DNA of 64,000 bases, taken from assembly GCA_021648265.1 (NCBI GenBank), contig JAKITD010000002.1, positions 1 to 64,000 on the forward strand, in the 5' to 3' direction. The notes beneath the pieces are model-generated. The model worked only from the letters and a program-made list of their open reading frames with translations. It had not been told where the DNA came from and did no database searches. This document shows, one piece after another, positions 51,239-59,546 of this stretch; the stretch's first letter is position 1; each line of letters starts with the position of its first letter. Both the position numbers and the translations under genes were made by a program. The DNA is from Flavobacteriaceae bacterium. GTDB taxonomy: Bacteria; Bacteroidota; Bacteroidia; Flavobacteriales; Flavobacteriaceae.

Positions 51239-51329
51239 GCATTCAATTAAAATTAACTTTTTATTAAGGTATAAAAACTGCATACATTCGGATATTGTAA
51301 ACCTTAATATCGACACCAAAAAAAATAGA

Positions 51330-53228
51330 ATGAAAAAAATATTTTCCACCTTTTTAATTGCATTTTTAGTAGTAGGATTCAGTTTTGCACAGGCAGATTC
51401 CGATTCTCTAAAAACAACAAAAATAGAATCAAAAGCAGGTACTATTGAAGCATCCATATATTTAACGAAAATTGTAAATGATAAAGTTCCTGTAACCATA
51501 ATTCCAGAACGTTTTAAACAAGATACTGTAATCTACAGATTGCCAAAAGTAATTCCAGGAACTTATGCTATTAGTGACTTCGGAAACTTTATCGACGACT
51601 TTAAAGCTTATGATAAAAAAGGAAGAGAACTGGATTTTACCAGAAAAGATGAAAATTCATGGATGATTCCAAATGCAACAAAACTTAGAAAAATCACTTA
51701 TTTGGTAAATGACACCTTCGATGTGGAAAATACGGAAGGAATTGCAACACCCTTTTCTCCTTCAGGAACCAATATAGAAGAAGATAATTTTCTGTTGAAT
51801 CTACACGGATTTATTGGTTATTTTGAAGGATTTCAGAACAGCCAATACCAATTAGATATTACTTCCAATCCAAAATTTAACAGTGCTTCTGCATTGCAAA
51901 TGGTAGGTGAGGAGTTTTCTAAAGACAGTCTAACGGCAACACAGCATTATTATGCACCACGTTATTTTGATATTACGGACAACCCGATGATGTATGGCGA
52001 TTTTGAAATAGAAGAGTTTCAAGTAGGAAATATTAAAGTATATTTAAGTGTGTATTCACCTAATAAAATTTATAAAGCGATAGATTTTAAAGAGACTATG
52101 TTTGAAATGATGAAAGCACAAAAAGCGTATTTGGGTGACATTAATTCGACTGCTCGGTATGATATTTTCTTGTATTTATCTGAAATGAACGAAACTTCAC
52201 CAAGCGGTTTTGGAGCTTTGGAACACCATACTTCAACCGTGGTCGTAATGCCAGAATCGATGCCAATAGAAGCCTTGAAAAAAAGCATGGTCGATATTGT
52301 TTCCCACGAGTTTTTTCATATTGTAACTCCTTTGAGTATTCACTCAGAAGACGTTCATTATTTCGATTATTACGAACCTACTTTCTCAAAACATTTGTGG
52401 ATGTATGAAGGCGTAACCGAATATTTTGCCACTTTATTTCAGGTAGATCAAGGCTTGGTTTCCGAAGATGATTTTTATAATAAAATAATGAGTAAAATCC
52501 AAAATGCTTCGATGTATGATGATACGATGAGCTTTACTGAAATGAGTGAGAATGTTTTAATAAGTCCCTACCAAGAAAATTACGCCAATGTATATGAAAA
52601 AGGAGCATTAATAGGAATGTGTCTCGACATATTAATGCGAGAAGAAAGCGATGGGCAACGAGGAATTTTATCTTTAATGAAAGAATTATCTTTAAAATAT
52701 GGAGAAAATCAACCCTTTGATGATGAAGCGTTATTTACAATCATTGAAGAAATGACCTACCCTTCAATTGGAGAATTTTTTAAGACTTACGTAGTAGGAA
52801 GTACACCAATAAATTACAGTTATTATTTTGAAATAGTTGGTTTGGAGTTTTCAGAAGGACAAGTAGAAACCAACTACATCATGAATAATGGAGAGTTGAT
52901 TTTAGAACCTACTGCAAATGGGACCATTCGGTTTTTAGACTTAGTTTTAGAAAATAGTTTTTGGAAAGAGAACGGAGCATTGCCAAACGATGTGATTTTC
53001 GAAATCAACGGAACCAAAGTTACGATGGCAACTGCCGAACAAATCTTCACCGAAGTTTATATGTGGGAACCAGGACCAGAAGTTGAGGTAAAATTACTTC
53101 GTGGAGATGAAGAAATTATCATCAAAACCGAATTGACACAATCCTACACCAAAGGAAATGGATTGCAATCTGAAAAATATGCTTCGCCTGTAAAATTAGA
53201 AATTCGTGACTCTTGGTTAAAGGGGTAA
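51330..53228 (+). CDS. M61-family metallopeptidase with PDZ domain
   Basis: A 632-residue exported peptidase; ATG 51330 opens the signal peptide MKKIFSTFLIAFLVVGFSFAQ, while the longer ORF start adds 31 residues with no signal. It has the M61 N-terminal beta domain, then the zinc site VDIVSHEFFHIVTPLSIHSED (HExxH) with WMYEGVTEYFATLF (third ligand Glu), and a PDZ domain near 545-610 (NGALPNDVIFEINGTKV). M61 glycyl aminopeptidases cleave N-terminal Gly/Ala; the substrate is unknown here. It is a single gene after the heme-operon terminator. Confidence 0.93.
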   Translation: MKKIFSTFLIAFLVVGFSFAQADSDSLKTTKIESKAGTIEASIYLTKIVNDKVPVTIIPERFKQDTVIYRLPKVIPGTYAISDFGNFIDDFKAYDKKGRELDFTRKDENSWMIPNATKLRKITYLVNDTFDVENTEGIATPFSPSGTNIEEDNFLLNLHGFIGYFEGFQNSQYQLDITSNPKFNSASALQMVGEEFSKDSLTATQHYYAPRYFDITDNPMMYGDFEIEEFQVGNIKVYLSVYSPNKIYKAIDFKETMFEMMKAQKAYLGDINSTARYDIFLYLSEMNETSPSGFGALEHHTSTVVVMPESMPIEALKKSMVDIVSHEFFHIVTPLSIHSEDVHYFDYYEPTFSKHLWMYEGVTEYFATLFQVDQGLVSEDDFYNKIMSKIQNASMYDDTMSFTEMSENVLISPYQENYANVYEKGALIGMCLDILMREESDGQRGILSLMKELSLKYGENQPFDDEALFTIIEEMTYPSIGEFFKTYVVGSTPINYSYYFEIVGLEFSEGQVETNYIMNNGELILEPTANGTIRFLDLVLENSFWKENGALPNDVIFEINGTKVTMATAEQIFTEVYMWEPGPEVEVKLLRGDEEIIIKTELTQSYTKGNGLQSEKYASPVKLEIRDSWLKG

Positions 53229-53279
53229 CTAAATTAGTAAAACAAAAAATTCCAAAACATAAAATTAAAAGAGGTTTTT

Positions 53280-53322
53280 ATGTGGTGCCTCCAACCCCGA
53301 CACTTCGGGGGAACTAGGGACA
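53280..53322 (-). repeat. Partial copy of the tRNA-Phe 3' end, split by a hairpin
   Basis: ATGTGGTGCCTCCAA (53280-53294) and GAACTAGGGACA (53311-53322) are identical to 53655-53669 and 53675-53686, the 3' half of tRNA-Phe. Between them the native GAATC is replaced by the palindrome CCCCGACACTTCGGGG. Together with the real tRNA it brackets the GIY-YIG gene, as attL/attR would. Confidence 0.8.
53295..53310. repeat. 16-nt hairpin CCCCGA-CACT-TCGGGG
   Basis: A 6-bp stem and 4-nt loop within the tRNA-Phe partial copy, the same design as 30659-30674. Confidence 0.65.
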
Positions 53323-53601
53323 TTTTTTTGTTAAAATATCAGAAAGAATAGTAGGGTATTGAATTACTTTTTCAATAAACACTTTACTTTTCATACGTTT
53401 AATAAATTTTTCTAGAAAAACAGCTTTTTGTTTATTACTACATTGATAAGAAAGTTTTAAGTTCCAATCGTTTGCATTTTTAGTGAAATTAGTTTTAAAA
53501 TAATGATTGTTATGTTGTTGTAGTCTAATTTCAACATTTGGAGTTTCACCCACATAATATTTGTTTAGACTTGAAGAGTGTAGAATATAGATAAAGTGCA
53601 T
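53314..53601 (-). CDS. GIY-YIG nuclease superfamily protein
   Basis: A 95-residue UvrC/Slx1-like GIY-YIG protein: HFIYILHSSSLNKYYVGETPNVEIRLQQHN carries YIL and YVG (the GIY-YIG pair) and the catalytic Arg in EIRLQQHN; FLEKFIKRMKS follows, with the conserved Glu. ATG 53601 is the start; the 38 extra residues of the longer ORF are a translation of the tRNA-Phe gene. Such small proteins are common next to tRNAs in Bacteroidota and may be homing or mobile; their cellular role is unknown. Its C-terminus runs into the partial tRNA copy. Confidence 0.9.
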   Translation of the reverse strand: MHFIYILHSSSLNKYYVGETPNVEIRLQQHNNHYFKTNFTKNANDWNLKLSYQCSNKQKAVFLEKFIKRMKSKVFIEKVIQYPTILSDILTKKCP

Positions 53602-53657
53602 AGTTATAAACTTATAGAAACCAAAAAATCCCCAAACAAAGTAAGGGGATATTAATG

Positions 53658-53730
53658 TGGTGCCTCCAAGAATCGAACTAGGGACACATGGATTTTCAGT
53701 CCATTGCTCTACCAACTGAGCTAAGGCACC
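53658..53730 (-). tRNA. tRNA-Phe (GAA)
   Basis: On the minus strand the 73-nt sequence starts GGTGCCTTAGCTCAGTTGG and ends CTTGGAGGCACCA. The acceptor GGTGCCT pairs with AGGCACC, the D arm is GCTCAGTTGGTAGAGC, the anticodon loop CTGAAAA gives GAA, and the T arm holds GTTCGATTC. The 3' CCA is not encoded (the next bases are CAT). Confidence 0.97.
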
Positions 53731-53873
53731 TGCTTTTAAGCGAGGGCAAATATAAACCTATTTTGGATTGTACAAAACAATTAATTAAAAAATATTTAAT
53801 TAAGATGGATTTAATATTCACTTAACAAGATGATATGATTTCAATTTGTATTTTTGGATTCTTAAGTTAATCT

Positions 53874-54605
53874 ATGAATTTAATAATAGACGTTGGAAAT
53901 ACCAATATTAAACTAGCTGTTTTTGATGAAAATGAGATAGTTGTAAAAAAAATCACATTTAAAAATGAATTTATTAAGGTTTTGGAAGAAATTTCAAAGG
54001 ATTATATTTCAATAAAAGATGTGATAGTTTCTTCGGTTGGAAATTTTTCAGAAGATGAACTTTTAATAATTAATAAGAGGTACAATTTGTTTGTGTTGAC
54101 AGATAAAGCTAAGATTCCTTTTAAAAATAAATATGCAACCCCCAAAACTTTAGGAGTAGACAGGATTGCCTTAGTTGCTTCAGCATCGTTTCAGTATCCT
54201 AATAAAAATGTATTGATTATTGATGTTGGAAGTTGTATTACTTATGATTTTTTATCATCAGAAAACAATTATTTAGGTGGAGCCATATCCCCAGGAATAG
54301 ATTTTCGTTATAAATCGTTACATGATTTTACCGATAAATTACCTTTATTAACACCAGAAATTCCTTCAAAATTAATTGGAAATTCAACAGAATTCTCGAT
54401 ACATATTGGTGTAATACAGAGTGTTGTGTTAGAAATTGACGGATATATATCATTGTATAAGGAAAGATATAAAGAATTAACAATAATTTTAACAGGAGGA
54501 GGTGTTCATTACTTGGTAGATAGCTTAAAAAATGACATCTTTGCGAACTCTAATTTTTTATTAGAAGGATTAAACTACTTATTAGAAAAAAATAATAAAT
54601 GTTAA
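53874..54605 (+). CDS. coaX: Type III pantothenate kinase
   Basis: A 243-residue kinase carrying out the first step of coenzyme A synthesis. ASKHA-fold motifs: LIIDVGNTNIKLAVFDE (phosphate 1), TLGVDRIALVASA, VLIIDVGSCITYDFLSSENNYLGGAISPGIDFRYKSLHDFTDKLP and ILTGGGVHYL. Type III enzymes need a monovalent cation and are not inhibited by CoA. Its end overlaps the following outer-membrane gene by 7 bp, so it heads an operon of envelope genes. Confidence 0.96.
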   Translation: MNLIIDVGNTNIKLAVFDENEIVVKKITFKNEFIKVLEEISKDYISIKDVIVSSVGNFSEDELLIINKRYNLFVLTDKAKIPFKNKYATPKTLGVDRIALVASASFQYPNKNVLIIDVGSCITYDFLSSENNYLGGAISPGIDFRYKSLHDFTDKLPLLTPEIPSKLIGNSTEFSIHIGVIQSVVLEIDGYISLYKERYKELTIILTGGGVHYLVDSLKNDIFANSNFLLEGLNYLLEKNNKC

Positions 54606-55837
54606 AACAAATTATTTTTGCTGTAATGCTGCTTTTGTCGGGTATTATATTAGCCCAAAACGGTACTACTTCACCTTATTCGTATTTTGGTGTAGGTGAG
54701 TTAAAATTTAAAGGAACTGCAGAAAATAGAGCAATGGGAGGCATGAGTGTCTATTCAGATAGTATTCATCTTAACCTGCAAAATCCAGCAGGAGTTGCAA
54801 AATTAAAACTTGTAAATTTTACTTTAGGTGCAAGTTATAAATATGTAAACCAGGAAACAGAAATCACTTCAACAAGTGCAACATCAACAACATTGGATTA
54901 TGTTGCCATAGGAATACCAATGGGTAAGTTTGGTGCAAGTTTTGGAATTTTACCCTTTACTACAGTAGGTTATAAATTAGAATCTGATATAGATGGTGAA
55001 AGATCAAGATATACAGGGACTGGAGGAATGAATAAAGTTTTCCTTGCATTAGCATACAGTTTTACTCCTGATTTTAGTTTCGGAATTGATGCAAACTACA
55101 ACTTCGGAAATGTAGAAAGAGAAATAATAACCTCTGAAGAAGATATACAATTAGGAACAAGAGAATTTACTAAATCTAATTTATTAGGATTTAGTTTTAC
55201 TTTTGGTGCTGAATACAAGAAAAGCATTAACGATTATTTAGAATTTACCGCTTCAACAACCTATTCTCCTGCTACTAGCTTTACAGTAAAGCATGAAAGA
55301 GAGTTGTCAAGTGTTATAATTGCTCCTACAGGATTTAGTGTCGTAGATACAAGAGAAATTACTCTAGAAAATTTAGATGTTAAATTCCCCTCACAACTTA
55401 CCTTAGGAGCTGGTATTGGTAGTCCAAAAGAATGGTTTGTTGGGATTCAATACACAAATTTAAAAACTAGCAATTTTAATGATCCAGCTTTAAATGTAAG
55501 TACTGTAGAATTTATTGATGCAAATAAATTTAGAGTAGGAGGTTTTTTCGTTCCTAACTACAATTCCTTAACAAGTTACTGGCATAGAGTAGTTTATAGG
55601 GCTGGGGCGCGATATGAAAATAATGGAATTAATGTTAGAGGAGAAGATATAAACGAGTTTGGCATATCTTTTGGGGTTGGATTACCAGTAGGAAGATTAT
55701 TTTCTAATATTAATATTGGTTTTGAACTTGGTTCTAGAGGAACAACTAATAATGGTTTAGTAAAAGAAAACTTCTTTAATACATTCTTAAGCTTATCACT
55801 TAATGATAGGTGGTTTGAGAAAAGATATATAGATTAA
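54599..55837 (+). CDS. Outer-membrane beta-barrel protein (FadL/OmpP1-like)
   Basis: A 412-residue protein: signal peptide MLKQIIFAVMLLLSGIILAQ, then NGTTSPYSYFGVGELKFKGTAENRAMGGMSVYSDSIHLNLQNPAGVAKLKL, the N-terminal plug-like motif of FadL/PorV-type barrels. A barrel with many glycine-capped strands follows. Flavobacterial relatives lie between coaX and a TPR protein and are annotated as putative outer-membrane transporters. Cargo is unknown. The 7-bp overlap with coaX and 17-bp gap to the next gene indicate one transcript. Confidence 0.87.
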   Translation: MLKQIIFAVMLLLSGIILAQNGTTSPYSYFGVGELKFKGTAENRAMGGMSVYSDSIHLNLQNPAGVAKLKLVNFTLGASYKYVNQETEITSTSATSTTLDYVAIGIPMGKFGASFGILPFTTVGYKLESDIDGERSRYTGTGGMNKVFLALAYSFTPDFSFGIDANYNFGNVEREIITSEEDIQLGTREFTKSNLLGFSFTFGAEYKKSINDYLEFTASTTYSPATSFTVKHERELSSVIIAPTGFSVVDTREITLENLDVKFPSQLTLGAGIGSPKEWFVGIQYTNLKTSNFNDPALNVSTVEFIDANKFRVGGFFVPNYNSLTSYWHRVVYRAGARYENNGINVRGEDINEFGISFGVGLPVGRLFSNINIGFELGSRGTTNNGLVKENFFNTFLSLSLNDRWFEKRYID

Positions 55838-55854
55838 TTAATAAATTGAATACC

Positions 55855-57219
55855 ATGAAAATGAAAATGACTTTATTAATAGCATTAATTGTTATTGGTT
55901 TTGGTAGTAAACTAACAGCACAAGTACCTAACAATTGTTACGAGACTTTGTCGTTGTTTGTAGAACCCGCTAAAGCAAAAAATTACGAAGGTGCTTTGCC
56001 TAATTATGACAAAGTAATTACAGAATGCCCGAAATTTAGTTTAGCCACCTACCAATATGGAACTAAAATGTTTAAGTATTTTGTAAAAAAGGGAGATAAA
56101 TCTAAAGTTGATGATCTAATAAAATCTTACGAAGATAGAATGGCATATTTTCCAACTAAAACAAAAAAAGGAAAAACATTAGCTTCTATTGCCCAAGTTA
56201 AGTACAGTAATAAAATTGGAACTAAAATGCAGCAGTTTTTAGCATTTGATAATGCTTTTAAAGTGGATGCTGAAACATTTACAAGTCCAAAAAGTTTATA
56301 TACCTATTTTTCGTTAGCAGTAGATCTATATGGAACTGGGGAAAAATCAATTGAAGATGTTTTCGATTTGTATGAAATAGTATATTTAAAAATTGAAAAC
56401 GAAAAAATTTATTTAGCAACAAAAGCAACTGCTCTAAATGAGAAAAAAGATGCGGGAGAAAAATTATCAACCAAAGATGCTAAACATTTAAAAAGTTTTG
56501 AAACTAATCTTACGGCTTACGGGAAAGTAACAGGAAGTCTGGAAGGTAAATTAGGGAATCTTGCAAATTGTGAAAACTTAATACCTTTATATAATAAAGA
56601 TTTTGAAGCTAGAAAACATGATATTAAATGGGTAAAAAAAGCTGCTAGTAGAATTTCAGCTAAAGAATGTACAGAAGACCCTCTTTTTATTAAATTAGTA
56701 AAACAATTAGATGCACTTGATCCAACTTCTGAATCTAAATTATATCTAAGTCAGTTAGAAAAAAACAAAGGAAATATTTCTAAGTCTATTGCTTATTTAG
56801 AAGAATCTTGTAATATGCAAGATGATGCTTTCAAGAAAGCAAGACTGTATTACAGAATTGCTGAAATGAAAAGAAAACAAGGAAGTTTAAGTTCTGCAAG
56901 ATCGTATTACAATAAAGCACTTAAAAATAATCCATCTTTTGGAACATGTTATTTAAGAATTGCTACTATGTATTCTAATAGTTCTAATAAATGTGGAGCA
57001 ACTGTATTTGAAAAAAGAGCAATCAATTGGCTCGCTGCAAATATGGCAGATAAAGCAGCAAGAGTAGATGCGTCAATTGCTTCAAAAGCTAGAGCAGCAG
57101 CAAAAAATTACAGATTAAGAGCACCTTCAAAAAGCGATATCTTTTCAGAAGGTATGGCTGGAAAAACAGTAAGCTTTAATTGCTGGGTTGGCGGGAGTGT
57201 AAAAGTTCCGAATCTATAA
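55855..57219 (+). CDS. Exported TPR-repeat protein
   Basis: A 454-residue protein; ATG 55855 (MKMKMTLLIALIVIGFGSKLTAQ) gives the signal peptide, while the TTG at 55846 in the longer ORF is not needed. TPR-like helical repeats run through the protein (NYEGALPNYDKVITECPKFSLATYQYGTKMF, ISKSIAYLEESCNMQDDAFKKARLYYRIAEMKRKQGSLSSARSYYNKALKNNPSFGTCYLRIATMY). Likely a periplasmic or outer-membrane-associated scaffold. It is in operon with the FadL-like barrel before it and lptC after it. Confidence 0.88.
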   Translation: MKMKMTLLIALIVIGFGSKLTAQVPNNCYETLSLFVEPAKAKNYEGALPNYDKVITECPKFSLATYQYGTKMFKYFVKKGDKSKVDDLIKSYEDRMAYFPTKTKKGKTLASIAQVKYSNKIGTKMQQFLAFDNAFKVDAETFTSPKSLYTYFSLAVDLYGTGEKSIEDVFDLYEIVYLKIENEKIYLATKATALNEKKDAGEKLSTKDAKHLKSFETNLTAYGKVTGSLEGKLGNLANCENLIPLYNKDFEARKHDIKWVKKAASRISAKECTEDPLFIKLVKQLDALDPTSESKLYLSQLEKNKGNISKSIAYLEESCNMQDDAFKKARLYYRIAEMKRKQGSLSSARSYYNKALKNNPSFGTCYLRIATMYSNSSNKCGATVFEKRAINWLAANMADKAARVDASIASKARAAAKNYRLRAPSKSDIFSEGMAGKTVSFNCWVGGSVKVPNL

Positions 57220-57235
57220 GAAATTAATAAGAAAT

Positions 57236-57808
57236 ATGACCTTATTTAAACATAAGCTAAAAAGCGTAATGGTAATACTATTTGCCATTACGCTTTTTGC
57301 TTGTGAAGGTACTTACAAGAAGGTTCAAAAAATGAACATGAAAGATGAACAACCTGCTGCCGTTGGAAAAAATATTAATTTAAAATATATAGATTCTGGA
57401 AAAGTAAGCGTTAATTTATTAGCACCAGTTTTAAAAGATTACTCCAATTTTAAATTTCCCTATCAAGAATTTCCAGAAGGAATAATTTTGTATTTTTGGG
57501 AGGATGGTAAAAAAAGCACAGTAGTTTCAGATTATGCTGTGAAATACGAAATTACAGGATTGGTAGATTTACGAAAAAACGTAAAAATAACCACCAGTGA
57601 TAGCACCGTAGTTAATGCAAATCAATTGTATTGGGATCAAAAAAACAAATGGATTTTCACCAATCAACCATACCAAATTAAGTTTGCAGACGGATCGTAT
57701 AACGATGGAGAGCAATTTGATTCCAGTCAAGATTTCACAACATTCATTTCAAGAAAAAATCAAGGAGTACAATTAATTGATAAAACCGAAACCACCAATG
57801 GGAACTAA
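57236..57808 (+). CDS. lptC: LPS export ABC transporter periplasmic protein LptC
   Basis: A 190-residue lipoprotein-type LptC (signal to LFAC, Cys23). The OstA-like core is SDYAVKYEITGLVDLRKNVKITTSDSTVVNANQLYWDQKNKWIFTNQPYQIKFADGSYNDGEQFDSSQDFTTF. LptC passes lipopolysaccharide from the inner-membrane transporter to the periplasmic bridge. Codons about 8-21, encoding the signal peptide, consist of a perfect 14-bp inverted repeat (57259-57298) that looks like a terminator. An alternative ATG at 57269 lies inside the hairpin. Confidence 0.9.
   Translation: MTLFKHKLKSVMVILFAITLFACEGTYKKVQKMNMKDEQPAAVGKNINLKYIDSGKVSVNLLAPVLKDYSNFKFPYQEFPEGIILYFWEDGKKSTVVSDYAVKYEITGLVDLRKNVKITTSDSTVVNANQLYWDQKNKWIFTNQPYQIKFADGSYNDGEQFDSSQDFTTFISRKNQGVQLIDKTETTNGN
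57259..57298 (+). terminator. Terminator-like hairpin inside the lptC signal sequence
   Basis: AAAAAGCGTAATGG (57259-57272) and CCATTACGCTTTTT (57285-57298), a perfect 14-bp stem with a 12-nt loop and a 5-T end, fully within the coding region. It could attenuate lptC or end the upstream transcript. Confidence 0.7.
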
Positions 57809-57998
57809 ATTATACCTAATTTTTGAATACCTCTATTTAGTAATGGCAGCCTTATCTGTTTATGTTGTGGCCACTTCTTGGTCAAACGATAGAAACAGAG
57901 CTTATTTATTTGCATTCTTTGCGGTTGTTGCTGTTTTTATGTTTTTCTTTAAACGAAATTTCAGAAAAAAAATGAATGCTCAAAATCAAAAAGACTAG
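57798..57998 (+). CDS. Small two-helix membrane protein after lptC
   Basis: A 66-residue protein from ATG 57798 (MGTKLYLIFEYLYLVMAALSVYVVATSW...AYLFAFFAVVAVFMFFFKRNFRKKMNAQ): two membrane helices and a basic C-terminus. It overlaps the lptC stop by 11 bp, so translation is coupled. The arrangement recurs in Flavobacteria; the function is unknown, perhaps linked to LPS export. Confidence 0.78.
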   Translation: MGTKLYLIFEYLYLVMAALSVYVVATSWSNDRNRAYLFAFFAVVAVFMFFFKRNFRKKMNAQNQKD

Positions 57999-58078
57999 TT
58001 TGTTGAATAAGTAAATCTGCAAAATTGCCATTCAAAAATTAAATACACTATTTTTGTTATAATAACTTATTAATTTCA

Positions 58079-59350
58079 ATGGATTATAGCACTATTATGA
58101 TTTTGAGTATGTTGATACTTTCTGCCTTTTTTTCAGGGATGGAAATTGCCTACGTATCCTCCAACAAAGTACATATTGCAATTGAAAAAAAACAAGAAGG
58201 ATTCCTGTCTAAAATACTCCAGAAAATAACCAAACGACCTTCAAAGTTTATCGCTACCATGTTAATTGGTAACAATATCGCCTTAGTGATTTATGGATTT
58301 TTTATGGGCGATTTACTAATGGGTTATATTGATAATATTGAGTTTATTGGACGGGATGGATTTTTAGCTATTTTACTTCAAACCATCATTTCTACGTTGG
58401 TTATCTTACTTACAGCCGAATTTTTGCCCAAAGTATTTTTTCAAATTTATGCAAATAGTTTGGTGAAGATTTTCGCTTTACCTTCCTATATATTTTATAT
58501 TCTTTTCTCAATAATTTCAGAATTTGTTATTTGGATTTCAGATAAAGTCTTAAAGTTATTATTTAAAACCGAAGGAGATACGGTGCAATTAAGTTTCAGT
58601 AAAATTGAATTAGGAAATTACATTTCGGAGCAAATGGAAACCGTAAAAACTAAAGATGAGGTAGATAGTGAAATCCAAATTTTTCAAAATGCTTTAGATT
58701 TTTCAGATGTAAAATCAAGAGAAGTATTAATACCTAGAACTGAAGTTGTTGCTGTTTCAATTGACACTTCCCCAAAAGAATTGGGAGAATTATTTATAAA
58801 AACAGGACTTTCAAAAATATTGGTTTTCAAAGAAAATATAGATGATATTTTGGGTTATGTACATTCGTTTGAGCTGTTTAAAAAACCAACTACTATAAAA
58901 AGTATTTTAATACCTGTAATTTTTGTTCCAGAAACAGTATTAATTAAAGATGTGCTTAAAATTCTTACAAAAAAACGAAAAAGTATAGCAGTAGTAATTG
59001 ATGAGTACGGTGGGACTTCTGGAATTTTAACTGTTGAAGATATAATTGAAGAGCTTTTTGGCGAAATAGAAGACGAACACGACACCCTATTGTTAACTGA
59101 AAAAGTCGTTGCCAAAGGACACTATATTTTTTCAACCCGATTAGAAGTAGATTACTTGAATGAAACCTATAAACTTAACTTTCCGGAAAATGAAAATTAC
59201 GAAACTTTAGGTGGAATGATAGTGAGTTTTACAGAAGAAATCCCAACAAAAGACGAAGTCATAAAAATGCAGGATTTTACATTTCATATTTTAGAAGTCT
59301 CAGAAACCAAAATCGAACTTGTAGAAGTAAAATATACTCCTAAAGATTAG
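58079..59350 (+). CDS. CNNM/CorC-like hemolysin-family membrane protein
   Basis: A 423-residue protein: DUF21 (CNNM) membrane domain (about 1-175, with SGMEIAYVSSNKVHIAIEKK and MLIGNNIALVIYG), paired CBS domains (about 205-330, SREVLIPRTEVVAVSIDTS, IAVVIDEYGGTSGILTVEDIIEELFGEIEDEHD) and a CorC_HlyC domain (about 340-420). Family members transport or regulate Mg2+ or sodium. It resembles GldE, but its neighbours (LptC, PpiD) differ from a gliding locus, so no gld symbol is given. Confidence 0.92.
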   Translation: MDYSTIMILSMLILSAFFSGMEIAYVSSNKVHIAIEKKQEGFLSKILQKITKRPSKFIATMLIGNNIALVIYGFFMGDLLMGYIDNIEFIGRDGFLAILLQTIISTLVILLTAEFLPKVFFQIYANSLVKIFALPSYIFYILFSIISEFVIWISDKVLKLLFKTEGDTVQLSFSKIELGNYISEQMETVKTKDEVDSEIQIFQNALDFSDVKSREVLIPRTEVVAVSIDTSPKELGELFIKTGLSKILVFKENIDDILGYVHSFELFKKPTTIKSILIPVIFVPETVLIKDVLKILTKKRKSIAVVIDEYGGTSGILTVEDIIEELFGEIEDEHDTLLLTEKVVAKGHYIFSTRLEVDYLNETYKLNFPENENYETLGGMIVSFTEEIPTKDEVIKMQDFTFHILEVSETKIELVEVKYTPKD

Positions 59351-59546
59351 ATTTTTAAGATTTCACTCAATTTTTCAAATTAACCTTTTTATTAAGCTAA
59401 GAAAATAGTATTTTCGCCCACTGAAATAATTAAAACCAAGCCTTTAAAAAAGCTAAGTATTAATTTATTTTTAACCAAAAACAAAGACTAACAAAACCTT
59501 TTTTAAAAATAGTAATTTTTCAAAAAAGCATAAATAAGTATAACAA

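Noticed and set aside
51146-51499. 117-residue minus-strand ORF
   Set aside because: It lies over the heme-operon terminator and the M61 signal peptide, has no family signal and is a frame shadow.
53602-53715. N-terminal 38 residues of the GIY-YIG ORF
   Set aside because: They are a translation of the tRNA-Phe gene (MVEQWTENPCVPSSILGG is a typical tRNA artefact).
58079-59350. gldE gliding motility gene
   Set aside because: Domain architecture is similar, but the neighbours are lptC and a PpiD-like gene, not gldD, ssb or mutY.
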